Source: an uncultured Eubacteriaceae bacterium (GTDB lineage Bacteria; Bacillota; Clostridia; Lachnospirales; CAG-274). Taken from it: a stretch of DNA of 47,681 nt. The DNA lies in assembly GCA_947167715.1 (NCBI GenBank), contig CAMVJD010000019.1:1-47681 (forward strand). Direction: 5' to 3'. The notes under the pieces are model-generated. The model was not told the origin of the DNA and did no database searches. It saw only the letters and a program-made list of their open reading frames with translations. The position numbers were made by a program, and so were the translations under genes. Below, in pieces: positions 34,222 through 42,052 of this stretch (positions are counted from its first letter, which is position 1; each line of letters opens with the position of its first letter).

Positions 34222-35073
34222 TTAATTTTTTTCTTCATCTTTAATTGGCTCCGGCATAGGAACCTCAACGTGTCTTTTTTTCTTTATTCTTATTTTGTAA
34301 TTTTTAATTTTAACGGTCTGCTTGGGCTTTTTCCCGTCTTTTTGCTTAAAATAACGGTCCTTTATAACGGTAAGCATAAAAACGGGCAGCTGCATCATAC
34401 GGCCTATTCTTGACGGCTGACACAAAAGCCTGTAAAACCACTCCAAATTAAGCTTTATAAAGGCCTTTGGGGCACGCTTTACCGTGCCGCTGAAAACATC
34501 AAGACTGCCGCCCACGCCTATAGCCACCTTTACATTAAGCCCGTCAAGGTGCTTTGCTATCCACTTTTCCTGTTTGGGAAAGCCTATGCCCACCAAAAGA
34601 AGGTCGGGCTTTTTTTCGTTTATATCGGCAATAATAAGCTTTTCCTTTTCCTCGTCAAAATAGCCGTCCGCCGTGCCCACCACATTAAGCCCCTTAAAGC
34701 GCTTTTCCATTTCCTCCTTGGCCTTTTCCGCCACACCCGGCGCACCGCCAAAGAAGTACACGGTCTTTTTGGTGTTTTTCATCTTATCAAAAAGCGCAAG
34801 AACGGTATCACAGCCGGGTACGCGCTCCTCTATGCGGTTTTCCGTAAAACGTGATGCATATATTATGCCTATGCCGTCGGGGATATTTACGGTCGATTTA
34901 TTTAAAACCTCCATAAACTCGGGGTCCTTAAGCGCCAGCATCACCATTTCGGGGTTGGGCGTGCAGACCGCGGCCTTTGTATCGCCGTTTAAATATACAT
35001 TTAAAAGCTCCACCGTTTCCACGGGGGACATATTGTTAAACGGCACACCGAGAATATTGCATATTCCACTCAT
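34222..35073 (-). CDS. tagA: WecG/TagA/CpsF family glycosyltransferase
   Basis: Enzymes of this family add N-acetylmannosamine (or a related sugar) to a lipid-linked GlcNAc in teichoic acid or surface polymer synthesis. The 283-residue product shows CTPNPEMVMLALKDPEF, NIPDGIGIIYASR with the catalytic Asp, VYFFGGAPGVAEKA, LLVGIGFPKQEKWI and VGGSLDVFSGTVKRAP. The C-terminal about 40 residues are strongly basic (KIKNYKIRIKKKRH), which would suit membrane-surface attachment. It is last in the wall-polymer unit; wecC at the other end makes UDP-ManNAc uronate, fitting a ManNAc-based polymer. Confidence 0.93.
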   Translation of the reverse strand: MSGICNILGVPFNNMSPVETVELLNVYLNGDTKAAVCTPNPEMVMLALKDPEFMEVLNKSTVNIPDGIGIIYASRFTENRIEERVPGCDTVLALFDKMKNTKKTVYFFGGAPGVAEKAKEEMEKRFKGLNVVGTADGYFDEEKEKLIIADINEKKPDLLLVGIGFPKQEKWIAKHLDGLNVKVAIGVGGSLDVFSGTVKRAPKAFIKLNLEWFYRLLCQPSRIGRMMQLPVFMLTVIKDRYFKQKDGKKPKQTVKIKNYKIRIKKKRHVEVPMPEPIKDEEKN

Positions 35074-35086
35074 AAAAATTCTCCTA

Positions 35087-35551
35087 TCATTTTATCGTGT
35101 AGTCGCCCTTTACCAAAAACCACGCCGCCTCGGTCACCTTTACGCCTCGGCCATCGTCACGCGGTACTATCATCATATGGTTTGTTGTGGCAACATCGCC
35201 CGTGGTAAGGTTTTTGCCCGTTGTGCTGTCAACAAGGCCGTCAACGCCCTCGATATAAATGTTACCCTTGCCCGAGCGCAGGATAAGCTCCGTGCCCTCG
35301 CCGCCTATTATTATCTGACCTACGCTTACATAAACGGGCTGATAGCTTGTGCCCGCGGGCGCAATACTTCCGTCCGCACTTACGGAGCCGCCGTTTACTA
35401 TCTCCAGTACCTGATTTATTTTGTCGTCAACATAGCTTTTGCTTACCAGGGGGTCGTCCTGCGTACCCGCAGCGCCAAAAGCCGTGACCGCAGTAAGCAT
35501 AGCCGCAGTAACGGCAAATATCTCTATTCCCGCAATAATTTTGCTTTTCAT
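35087..35551 (-). CDS. Secreted protein with DPLVSKSYVDD motif, unknown function
   Basis: The 154-residue product has a signal peptide (about 1-26, cleaved near AFGAAG) and then DDPLVSKSYVDDKINQVL, a motif I have met in small secreted clostridial proteins. The rest is predicted beta-rich (VYVSVGQIIIGGEGTELILR, then NLTTGDVATTNHMMIVPR), like a surface carbohydrate- or cell-wall-associated domain. ATG at 35551 follows GGAGGAGTAC. It is 13 bases before tagA, in the same unit. Confidence 0.75.
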   Translation of the reverse strand: MKSKIIAGIEIFAVTAAMLTAVTAFGAAGTQDDPLVSKSYVDDKINQVLEIVNGGSVSADGSIAPAGTSYQPVYVSVGQIIIGGEGTELILRSGKGNIYIEGVDGLVDSTTGKNLTTGDVATTNHMMIVPRDDGRGVKVTEAAWFLVKGDYTIK

Positions 35552-35573
35552 TTGTACTCCTCCAAATCTATGA

Positions 35574-35731
35574 AAACGCTGATTTAAGGATACCAAAAAT
35601 AATTTTGCGCATTTGCTTAACGGCTCTGTTTGCTATGTTCCGCTTTTCAAGCGGCTCATACACATGGTCGCCTACAAACACGCCGCCTTCCGGCTAAAAT
35701 TATTTTTGCTTTTGCGAATTAATCAGCGTTT
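35574..35731. repeat. 158-bp nested inverted-repeat element
   Basis: Outer arms AAACGCTGATT (35574-35584) and AATCAGCGTTT (35721-35731) are perfect over 11 bp. Inner arms CAAAAATAATTTT (35594-35606) and AAAATTATTTTTG (35696-35708) are perfect over 13 bp. A third hairpin CCGCTT-TTC-AAGCGG (35640-35654) is in the centre. It holds no gene. It splits the surface-polymer unit and could be a MITE-like insertion or a large regulatory RNA hairpin. Confidence 0.6.
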
Positions 35732-35829
35732 CCCTATATAAAAAAATAATTTTCTGTTTTAATGATAACACAAAACCGCAAATTTATCAACAGCAAGTTA
35801 TTTCCTTAATAAAAACGTAATTTTTAGTG

Positions 35830-36720
35830 TCAAATATACAGATAGCACTTAATATCCACCCATACCCGCTTAACGCTGCCGTCATCGTTAAATTCTATAT
35901 CAACGTCCTTTTCGGGCGGGATATTCTCGTCCAAAAAGCCGTTTTCTATAAGCGTTTTGCAGTCAAATGCGGTCTTTTCCAAAGCATTTTCTTTGCGGTA
36001 TTCGTTATATTCGTTTGCGGCATCATATATTTTCTTTGCCAAATTGTAATCGTTATGATCGGAAAACGCTACCAAGCCGCTGTGAAAGGCATATTCAAGA
36101 CCGTCATAAACGATATACCTTACCTTTGAACCGTCGTTTGAAAGGTGTATTTCTATGCTGTCTATCTTGTCCATTATATAGGCCGTCTTTTTAGGCTCCT
36201 TATCAAAAAAATCCACATTTTCGATAACGTCCCTTGCCGATACGGTGTCACAGCCCTTTACCTTGTCGTAATTTCGTCTTATGTAACGCCAGGCGCCCGC
36301 ATATACCATAGGGGCAAGGGTCTCCCGCGCATAACGGTCCGAATTGCTGTTAAAACCGTTTACATCCTCGGTAAGAGAAAATATATCGCCATCCTTGTCT
36401 ATCTCGGGGTATTTGTGACCCTTGTATTCCACATAGCTTATAAGCGGCGCATCCTTTACCGTTACCACATTAAAATCCTTGGGTATGCCCGAAACAAGAT
36501 ACCACCCCAGCTTGTCATCATCCGCATCTGCTATCTCGCCCTTTAAGGCATATTTGTCGGTTATATAACATTGTGCGCCATAGTATACGGTCTCTAACGT
36601 AAACGAGCGCTTTAACTCATCTTCTTCCTTTTCGGCCTTGTATTTGCGTACATACGCACCCGTAAAACAAAGGGCCGACAAAATAAGGAGTATAATACCT
36701 AAAATCGGTAATTTCTTCAT
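35830..36720 (-). CDS. Single-pass membrane protein, largest member of the local array
   Basis: The 296-residue product starts with a membrane anchor (about 5-24, ILGIILLILSALCFTGAYV) and has two halves that each contain the array's pattern: a tyrosine/alanine helix (ETVYYGAQCYITDKYALKGE; later ARETLAPMVYAGAWRYIRRN) followed by a short DxxxxxGxL/P stretch and a beta part (VSYVEYKGHKYP). The second half has SARDVIENVDFFDKEPK. It looks like a duplicated version of its 120-140-residue neighbours. Function unknown. ATG at 36720 follows GGGGGGCTG. Confidence 0.7.
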   Translation of the reverse strand: MKKLPILGIILLILSALCFTGAYVRKYKAEKEEDELKRSFTLETVYYGAQCYITDKYALKGEIADADDDKLGWYLVSGIPKDFNVVTVKDAPLISYVEYKGHKYPEIDKDGDIFSLTEDVNGFNSNSDRYARETLAPMVYAGAWRYIRRNYDKVKGCDTVSARDVIENVDFFDKEPKKTAYIMDKIDSIEIHLSNDGSKVRYIVYDGLEYAFHSGLVAFSDHNDYNLAKKIYDAANEYNEYRKENALEKTAFDCKTLIENGFLDENIPPEKDVDIEFNDDGSVKRVWVDIKCYLYI

Positions 36721-36731
36721 AAACAGCCCCC

Positions 36732-37127
36732 CTACGGCTCCAAGGGATAAACATATCCTCCGACTACTGTCTTTACATCGACTATCGTATTTCCTTTCTC
36801 ATCCGTTTTAAGGCCAAGCACCGTTATTGTCATTTCGCCGAATCTTTCTTTGGGGGCGTTTATCAGCAGTTTTGCATCTACAAGGTCTTGTATGGTAACA
36901 TCGTACTTTAACTCGCCCGTTTTCGCGTAGTTTTCGGTAAGATATTGCTGTGCCGCATAATACAGCGTTATCGCGGCATTTTGATATTCCGCGGGACTTG
37001 GATATCTGTATCTTTCCGTTTCTTCGATCAAATGCCCGAAAACAAACACCAAAAACGCAAGCGCAAAGCACCACATAGATATCCGATAGAATTTTTTTGC
37101 ATTTTTAAGTTCCCTTGGTTCGGCCAT
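36732..37127 (-). CDS. Array member: membrane protein with pilin-like outer domain
   Basis: The 131-residue product has a basic start (ELKNAKKFYR), a membrane helix (about 15-32) and an outside domain reading ITLYYAAQQYLTENYAKTGE, then VTIQDLVDAKLLINAPKERF and MTITVLGLKTDEKGN. This resembles the globular part of pseudopilins, but the N-terminus has no prepilin cleavage motif. The leader GGGAGAGTGGTTGTATGG is nearly identical to that of the member at 37268, evidence of duplication. Confidence 0.7.
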   Translation of the reverse strand: MAEPRELKNAKKFYRISMWCFALAFLVFVFGHLIEETERYRYPSPAEYQNAAITLYYAAQQYLTENYAKTGELKYDVTIQDLVDAKLLINAPKERFGEMTITVLGLKTDEKGNTIVDVKTVVGGYVYPLEP

Positions 37128-37143
37128 ACAACCACTCTCCCAC

Positions 37144-37263
37144 TTACTTTTTATCGCAGTTTTTCAATATCCGGGTAACAATAAGCCCCACTGTGCCAAC
37201 CACGGGCATAAGCGCCGCCGTGAGCCAAAATTTATCGTTTTGGGCTTTATTTGGTTTTTTCAT
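37144..37263 (-). CDS. 39-residue membrane peptide within the array
   Basis: A short gene reads MKKPNKAQNDKFWLTAALMP, then VVGTVGLIVTRILKNCDKK: a charged start, one membrane helix, a basic end. It starts 4 bases after the preceding stop and ends 16 bases before the next start, so it fits tightly in the operon. GAGGTG lies upstream at a longish distance. It may be a stand-alone anchor or a cut-down array member. Confidence 0.5.
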   Translation of the reverse strand: MKKPNKAQNDKFWLTAALMPVVGTVGLIVTRILKNCDKK

Positions 37264-37267
37264 AAGC

Positions 37268-37684
37268 TCAATTTTTCACCTCGGTCGTTTCTTCTTCCTG
37301 CCGCCCATATTCCGACGGATAAAATTCCTCTCCCGAATGAACATACTTTACAAGATAAGGCGTTTTTTCATCAAGCACTATCTCTATTTTGCCAAACTTT
37401 TTCTCCGGGTTTTCGGTCAGATAGCCCTCATTTACCAGATCATCACAGCTTACCGCTTCAACGGTCTCTCCCCTGTCTTTATGTTCCCAAAGATAAGTAT
37501 ACGCCGCAGAAAACACCGTCGCCATTTGATTCAAGCGTGAAGTGCGTCTGCCGCTTTCGCTGTTGAAATATCTGTATTCGGCAATTTGGTAGCCCGCAAC
37601 ATCCACAACATAAGCAAGCGCAAAGCAGACCAAAGCCGCGGCAAAACAAAATTTGGCATATTTTAGGTATTTTGAGTTATCCAT
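37268..37684 (-). CDS. Array member: membrane protein with pilin-like outer domain
   Basis: The 138-residue product has an N-terminal membrane helix (about 12-30, FAAALVCFALAYVVDVAG), then ATVFSAAYTYLWEHKDRGET, VSCDDLVNEGYLTENPEKKF and IEIVLDEKTPYLVKYVHSGE. The DLVxxGYLxxxP stretch is shared with the other members. The C-terminus is acidic (RQEEETTEV). ATG at 37684 follows GGGAGAGTGG; an in-frame upstream start at 37720 overlaps the previous gene. Confidence 0.72.
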   Translation of the reverse strand: MDNSKYLKYAKFCFAAALVCFALAYVVDVAGYQIAEYRYFNSESGRRTSRLNQMATVFSAAYTYLWEHKDRGETVEAVSCDDLVNEGYLTENPEKKFGKIEIVLDEKTPYLVKYVHSGEEFYPSEYGRQEEETTEVKN

Positions 37685-37716
37685 AGAACCACTCTCCCGC
37701 TTACTTTGTGCGGTTT

Positions 37717-38091
37717 TCAATAAAACTCGCCCACGCCCGTATAGATAAATTTTTTTGACTTGACATACTCAACGCTCGGCCTGCCGTCAATAACGTTTAC
37801 CTTTATTTCAAAATTATCCGCTATTCCCGCCTCTTTCGGGGTTTTTAGCATATATCCCGCGGCAACAAGGTCTTCGCAGGTCACTTTGGTCTTTATCTCA
37901 CCTTTTTCAAAGCTGTCGTCAAGATATTCACTCGTACAAGCAAAAACGTATCTGATAGACGCTTTTTCTTGGGCTTCGGCCTCTTCCTTCCAAAAGCTTG
38001 CTATGGGGATCATAAAACCAAGCGACAAACAAACGACAGCCAATATAAAAAATTTCTTTGCCAATTTCAGGTAATTTAAAGGCTTTTTCAT
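37717..38091 (-). CDS. Array member: membrane protein with pilin-like outer domain
   Basis: The 124-residue product has a basic start (KPLNYLKLAKKFF), a membrane helix (about 14-32), and an outer domain with IRYVFACTSEYLDDSFEKGE, VTCEDLVAAGYMLKTPKEAG and FEIKVNVIDGRPSVEYVKSK. The ending KFIYTGVGEFY parallels KEYIYTGE of the next member. GGGGGAC precedes the ATG. Confidence 0.72.
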   Translation of the reverse strand: MKKPLNYLKLAKKFFILAVVCLSLGFMIPIASFWKEEAEAQEKASIRYVFACTSEYLDDSFEKGEIKTKVTCEDLVAAGYMLKTPKEAGIADNFEIKVNVIDGRPSVEYVKSKKFIYTGVGEFY

Positions 38092-38103
38092 TGAGCTGTC
38101 CCC

Positions 38104-38469
38104 CTATTCACCTGTGTAAATATATTCCTTATGTTTAACGTATTCGACCTTGTCGGCCTTGTCCGTTTGCGGTGTTATCTTTATTTCAAAGCTGTCCCTG
38201 TCATTTTCTCTGAATGTTCCGGTAAGATAACCCTCTTTGGCAAGTTCGGCACAAGTAATGCTTGTTTTGGTCTCGCCTTTTAGGTACAGGTCATCAAGAT
38301 ATTTCTGCGAAGCATAAAAGACAGTTTTGACGGCATTTTGTTCCACAATAACTTCCTGCGTGTGTAAGTGTTCCAATACAGCGAGTATTACCGAACAAAC
38401 GCACAAACCGACAAACAATAAGGCAATAACCACTTTTGCCAATTCCCAAATTTTCTTGTGTTTATCCAT
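38104..38469 (-). CDS. Array member: membrane protein with pilin-like outer domain
   Basis: The 121-residue product has a membrane helix (about 11-33, VVIALLFVGLCVCSVILAVL), then VKTVFYASQKYLDDLYLKGE, ITCAELAKEGYLTGTF and FEIKITPQTDKADKVEYVKH. It is the array member nearest csaB and starts 4 bases after the csaB stop, which ties the array to the polymer operon. Confidence 0.72.
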   Translation of the reverse strand: MDKHKKIWELAKVVIALLFVGLCVCSVILAVLEHLHTQEVIVEQNAVKTVFYASQKYLDDLYLKGETKTSITCAELAKEGYLTGTFRENDRDSFEIKITPQTDKADKVEYVKHKEYIYTGE

Positions 38470-38473
38470 TATT

Positions 38474-39592
38474 TCAGCCTTTTTGTATCAGCTCCAGCAA
38501 AATTTTATCGTTTTCTCTTGCCTTTTCGCTCATAATATCGGCGCGAGCCTTTAATTTTTGCTTATATGCATCCAGATTATTGAAAACATCCATTGCCTTT
38601 GCGGTAATTTCGCCGCTGTTAAGGCGTTTTGTGCGCACGTCGCCTGCCTCGGGCATATCAAGCTCCTGCAAATAATACTCCACCTTGGGGTCATAGATAA
38701 CGCCAAGCATAGGTACATTTTTGACTGCGGCAAAAATAAGGGTGTGCAGACGCATACTTATCATCAGATCAAAACAGCCTACCAGACCCAGTATTTCGGA
38801 CGGGGTATAGCGCTTTTTAAACATATACGCCTTTTCGGACATATTGTCTATCACCTTTTGCGAAATTTCAAGGTCGCGTGGATATTCCATAGGCAAAAGC
38901 ACAATTGTTTTGCCTTTTTTAGCCAGATCGTCACAGGCCTTTGCAATTTTCACCACAAAATCGTCGCCGTACTTTGCCTTGTTCCACGCCCTTACGGAAA
39001 CGCCGACCATACCGCCCTTGTTAAGCGGAATATTTTCGGCCTTGAAAATGCTCTCCGCATTTTCGGCGCTTACCGACTTCAGCGTAAACGCGGGGTCGGC
39101 CGTTACGGTCACATCATCGCGTGTTACGCCGATGCTTCTTAAATCGGCCTCGGACAGCTTTTCGCGCAGGGTTATGACATCCACGCTTGAAAGCACCTTT
39201 TTAACAAGGCGTCTGTTGCGTGCGCCGTTTACGGGGCCTATGCCGTTTGCATAGACCATAACGCGCTTGCCGAAAAGCTTTGCCGTTTTGATTATGCTAA
39301 GATAATACAAAAGCGAGCGCGTACTGGTGCCGTCCTGCAAAAGTGTGCCGCCGCCGCTTAAAACAACGTCGCTTTTTAAAATAGCGCCAAGCACCGCAAA
39401 AAGGCTGAATCTCTGTACAGAGTTCACATTATATTCGGTTTTTGTAAAATCGGGCTTGTTGGAAAGGGCGGTTATTTCAAGGTCTATCGGCAGGGCACGG
39501 ATATTTGTTACCATCGCCTGTAAAATAGCCTCGTCACCGCAGTTTCCAAAGCCGTGATAGCCCGCTATCAAAAGCTTTGTTGTTTTAGTCAA
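38474..39592 (-). CDS. csaB: Polysaccharide pyruvyl transferase CsaB
   Basis: CsaB adds ketal-linked pyruvate to a wall polymer; pyruvylated secondary wall polymers hold SLH-domain proteins on Gram-positive cells. The 372-residue product shows LIAGYHGFGNCGDEAIL at the start, SDVVLSGGGTLLQDGTS, VMVYANGIGPV and MISMRLHTLIFAAVKNVP near the C-terminus, all standard for the family. It is followed by the array genes. Its presence suggests an S-layer or SLH-protein anchoring system. Confidence 0.93.
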   Translation of the reverse strand: MTKTTKLLIAGYHGFGNCGDEAILQAMVTNIRALPIDLEITALSNKPDFTKTEYNVNSVQRFSLFAVLGAILKSDVVLSGGGTLLQDGTSTRSLLYYLSIIKTAKLFGKRVMVYANGIGPVNGARNRRLVKKVLSSVDVITLREKLSEADLRSIGVTRDDVTVTADPAFTLKSVSAENAESIFKAENIPLNKGGMVGVSVRAWNKAKYGDDFVVKIAKACDDLAKKGKTIVLLPMEYPRDLEISQKVIDNMSEKAYMFKKRYTPSEILGLVGCFDLMISMRLHTLIFAAVKNVPMLGVIYDPKVEYYLQELDMPEAGDVRTKRLNSGEITAKAMDVFNNLDAYKQKLKARADIMSEKARENDKILLELIQKG

Positions 39593-39638
39593 TGTCTTGA
39601 CCTCCGTTTTTCTTCTTTGTGGGCACAGCCCCCAAGCC

Positions 39639-41402
39639 TCACTCGGTTATGTTTGTCAATTCTATATTCATTCTGCGCCTTGCCTCGTGCCGTTTTGCGC
39701 GCAGATAATCCTTTCTCTCGTGGAACCAAATCGCCATAATCACGCCGACAAACAGCCAGAATACCGTACACATAAGCGGCACCTCAAACACGTTCTCAAC
39801 AAAATTATGCACAATAACACCCGTAAGCCCCGCGGTTATACCCGCCGAAAGCTCCTTTATGCGCTTGTTATCCACTATACTGACGGTGCGCAGACCGTTT
39901 ATTATAACACAGTACATCAGCCCAAGCATCGCCGTTACACCGACAATACCCGTTTCCACCGCAGTTTTCAAATAATAGTTGTCCATATAAAAGGTCTCGG
40001 TATACTCCCCGTCCAAAAGGGTGGACAAGCCGTGATTCATAGCCACCGCACCGCCGAAATGTCCAAGTCCCACACCAAAGGTCGGGAAAAAGCTCATTAT
40101 CCTGGCGCCCGTCAGCCAACGCACCAAACGTCCGCCGCGCATACTGGACTCGATATATTCGGGACTTAACATATAGGTGATTCTGTTGCCGACACTCGGC
40201 ACAAGCAGGATGACCAAAACAGCCGCTATCACACCCGGTGCAAGCAGGCGCGCATCCTTTATAAGCACATATACGGCAAAAGCCACCGCAAAGCCTATCC
40301 ACGCACCGCGCGAGAAGGTAAAAAGCAAGCTGCCCATCATAGCCAGAGCCGCGCCGCCGAAAATCAATTTAATAATCTTATTTTTCTCGCCAAAGGCAAG
40401 ACCCAGCGATATGGGTGCGCCCAAAGTCAAAAGCGAGCCGAAAATATTGGGGCTTGTCAAAATTGAGTAAACGCGCGTCCTAACGCCCGCCTCGTTTTGA
40501 TCCACCCAGCCCGCGGGCATCTCAACGCCGATTATAAACTGGTAAATGCCGTGCAGCGCCATAAGCCCTACAATAACGGCAAAAAACATCGATACTTTTA
40601 CCGCCCTGTCCCTGTTTTTCACAAGGCGTATAACAGTGTAATACCAAAGAATATACTGCACCACAACGCGCAGACCCTCAAGGCTTATTTTGGGGTCGGG
40701 CGAGTTTACAAGGTATATAAAGCCCATTACCGACAAAAAGCCGAATATAGGAATATCCATAGGCGAAAATACCATACCGCGGCAGTCGCGGTTATGCACC
40801 GCCCATTTCCAAAAGCACAAAAGCACAAGGCCAAGGAAAAACGCCTCGTCCCACATACCCGCAAAGGCGGGCAAAAAGCTTCTTAAAGCATAGTCCACCA
40901 CCGAATAGGCGCAGAGTATATAAAGCGCAACGGTATAATCGGTAAGCACCACCGCCGATGCCGTTATAAAAGCCAAAACAGCCATAGCTATAACAACATC
41001 CACCGCAAGATTGCCCTTATCGCCCATTATAAGGCCGAATAAAAGGCCAAGCACAACACCCGAAACAACTATGCCCGAAAGCAGTACAAGCCAGCCGTAG
41101 CCGCGTATATTGCGCACAGCACGGCAAAAAGCGCTGTAGTGAAAAAGTCTGTGCAAAAACCTGCCCAGGGGACGCATAAAATAATTCAATATGCGTGTGA
41201 TCCGGCTGAACAGCCTGAATATCAAACTATGCTCGTAGGCGCAGCCCCTGTAAAAATATTTTCTTAAAAATTTATAGGTAAAACTTCTGTGCCAAATAAA
41301 GGCCGCGCGCTTTACAAGCCTTGCCAAACGGCTGCGGTCGTAAGCCACGGAAAGCCATATAAGGCATCTGACAAAAAAACTGTCCTTTAAAATTTCCAGC
41401 AT
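39639..41402 (-). CDS. O-antigen ligase / polymerase-like membrane protein
   Basis: The 587-residue product has a basic cytoplasmic N-terminal region of about 110 residues, then about 12 membrane helices. The Wzy/WaaL-type region includes SPDPKISLEGLRVVVQYILW, LTSPNIFGSLLTLGAPISLG, LLFTFSRGAWIGFAVAFAVY and the large outside loop with PTFGVGLGHFGGAVAMNHG, whose histidines and arginine pattern is typical. It would join polymer units or attach them to a lipid carrier outside the membrane. A C-terminal basic tail follows the last helix. Confidence 0.87.
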   Translation of the reverse strand: MLEILKDSFFVRCLIWLSVAYDRSRLARLVKRAAFIWHRSFTYKFLRKYFYRGCAYEHSLIFRLFSRITRILNYFMRPLGRFLHRLFHYSAFCRAVRNIRGYGWLVLLSGIVVSGVVLGLLFGLIMGDKGNLAVDVVIAMAVLAFITASAVVLTDYTVALYILCAYSVVDYALRSFLPAFAGMWDEAFFLGLVLLCFWKWAVHNRDCRGMVFSPMDIPIFGFLSVMGFIYLVNSPDPKISLEGLRVVVQYILWYYTVIRLVKNRDRAVKVSMFFAVIVGLMALHGIYQFIIGVEMPAGWVDQNEAGVRTRVYSILTSPNIFGSLLTLGAPISLGLAFGEKNKIIKLIFGGAALAMMGSLLFTFSRGAWIGFAVAFAVYVLIKDARLLAPGVIAAVLVILLVPSVGNRITYMLSPEYIESSMRGGRLVRWLTGARIMSFFPTFGVGLGHFGGAVAMNHGLSTLLDGEYTETFYMDNYYLKTAVETGIVGVTAMLGLMYCVIINGLRTVSIVDNKRIKELSAGITAGLTGVIVHNFVENVFEVPLMCTVFWLFVGVIMAIWFHERKDYLRAKRHEARRRMNIELTNITE

Positions 41403-41416
41403 TTACATCACCCTTT

Positions 41417-42052
41417 TTATTGTTCTACCGGGGTCTCCGTTACCTGCTCTGCGGGCTGCTCCGCTTTTCCGGGGGTGCTTGAGGGCAAAAGATAATCCTC
41501 GGGTACCTTGCCGTTTTTAAGCTTGTTTACGGTATCTGCCGAAAGCTCGCTCTCAAACTCCACTCTTCTTACCTTTGCGCCGCTTTCAACACGCTGTGTT
41601 TTAAAAATAAACTGGTAGCCGACACGGACCTCCTGCTCGCCGACCTTTAAAATAACGCTGTTGGGGCTTATTTTTTCCCTTACAACAACCGTAACATCCT
41701 TCCACAGCGGGTGCTGGCTCAATACGGCCTTGCCCGTTGAGTCATAGCCGACATAAGCCGCAGGCTCCTCGTTTACGGCAACAATTTCGGCATTTGTATA
41801 TTTGCCGTTTGCTACAAGGTGGTCGCCAATGCTTATTGTTTTACTTACCTCGGGGACCATCTGGTTGCAGTAAAGGGTAACATAGCAGTATTCGTCCGCC
41901 TGACCCGCGCCCTCGGTATTTACGGCCTTTGAGGTCTTTTTGTAAATTACCGCACCGATAAGCAAAATGGCAACAAAAACCACAAAAAGATCGACTATAT
42001 TTATCTTTCCGAACAAACGTCCTTTTCTGTCAAGTATTTTCATTTTTTTCAT
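41417..42052 (-). CDS. DUF4330 domain membrane protein
   Basis: The 211-residue product begins MKKMKILDRKGRLFGKINIV followed by a membrane helix (about 20-40), the hallmark of DUF4330, and has an outside domain of about 150 residues with VPEVSKTISIGDHLVANGKY. The C-terminus is Pro/Glu-rich (EQPAEQVTETPVEQ). The start overlaps the stop of the glycosyltransferase gene by four bases. DUF4330 proteins recur in polysaccharide clusters; their function is unknown. Confidence 0.85.
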   Translation of the reverse strand: MKKMKILDRKGRLFGKINIVDLFVVFVAILLIGAVIYKKTSKAVNTEGAGQADEYCYVTLYCNQMVPEVSKTISIGDHLVANGKYTNAEIVAVNEEPAAYVGYDSTGKAVLSQHPLWKDVTVVVREKISPNSVILKVGEQEVRVGYQFIFKTQRVESGAKVRRVEFESELSADTVNKLKNGKVPEDYLLPSSTPGKAEQPAEQVTETPVEQ

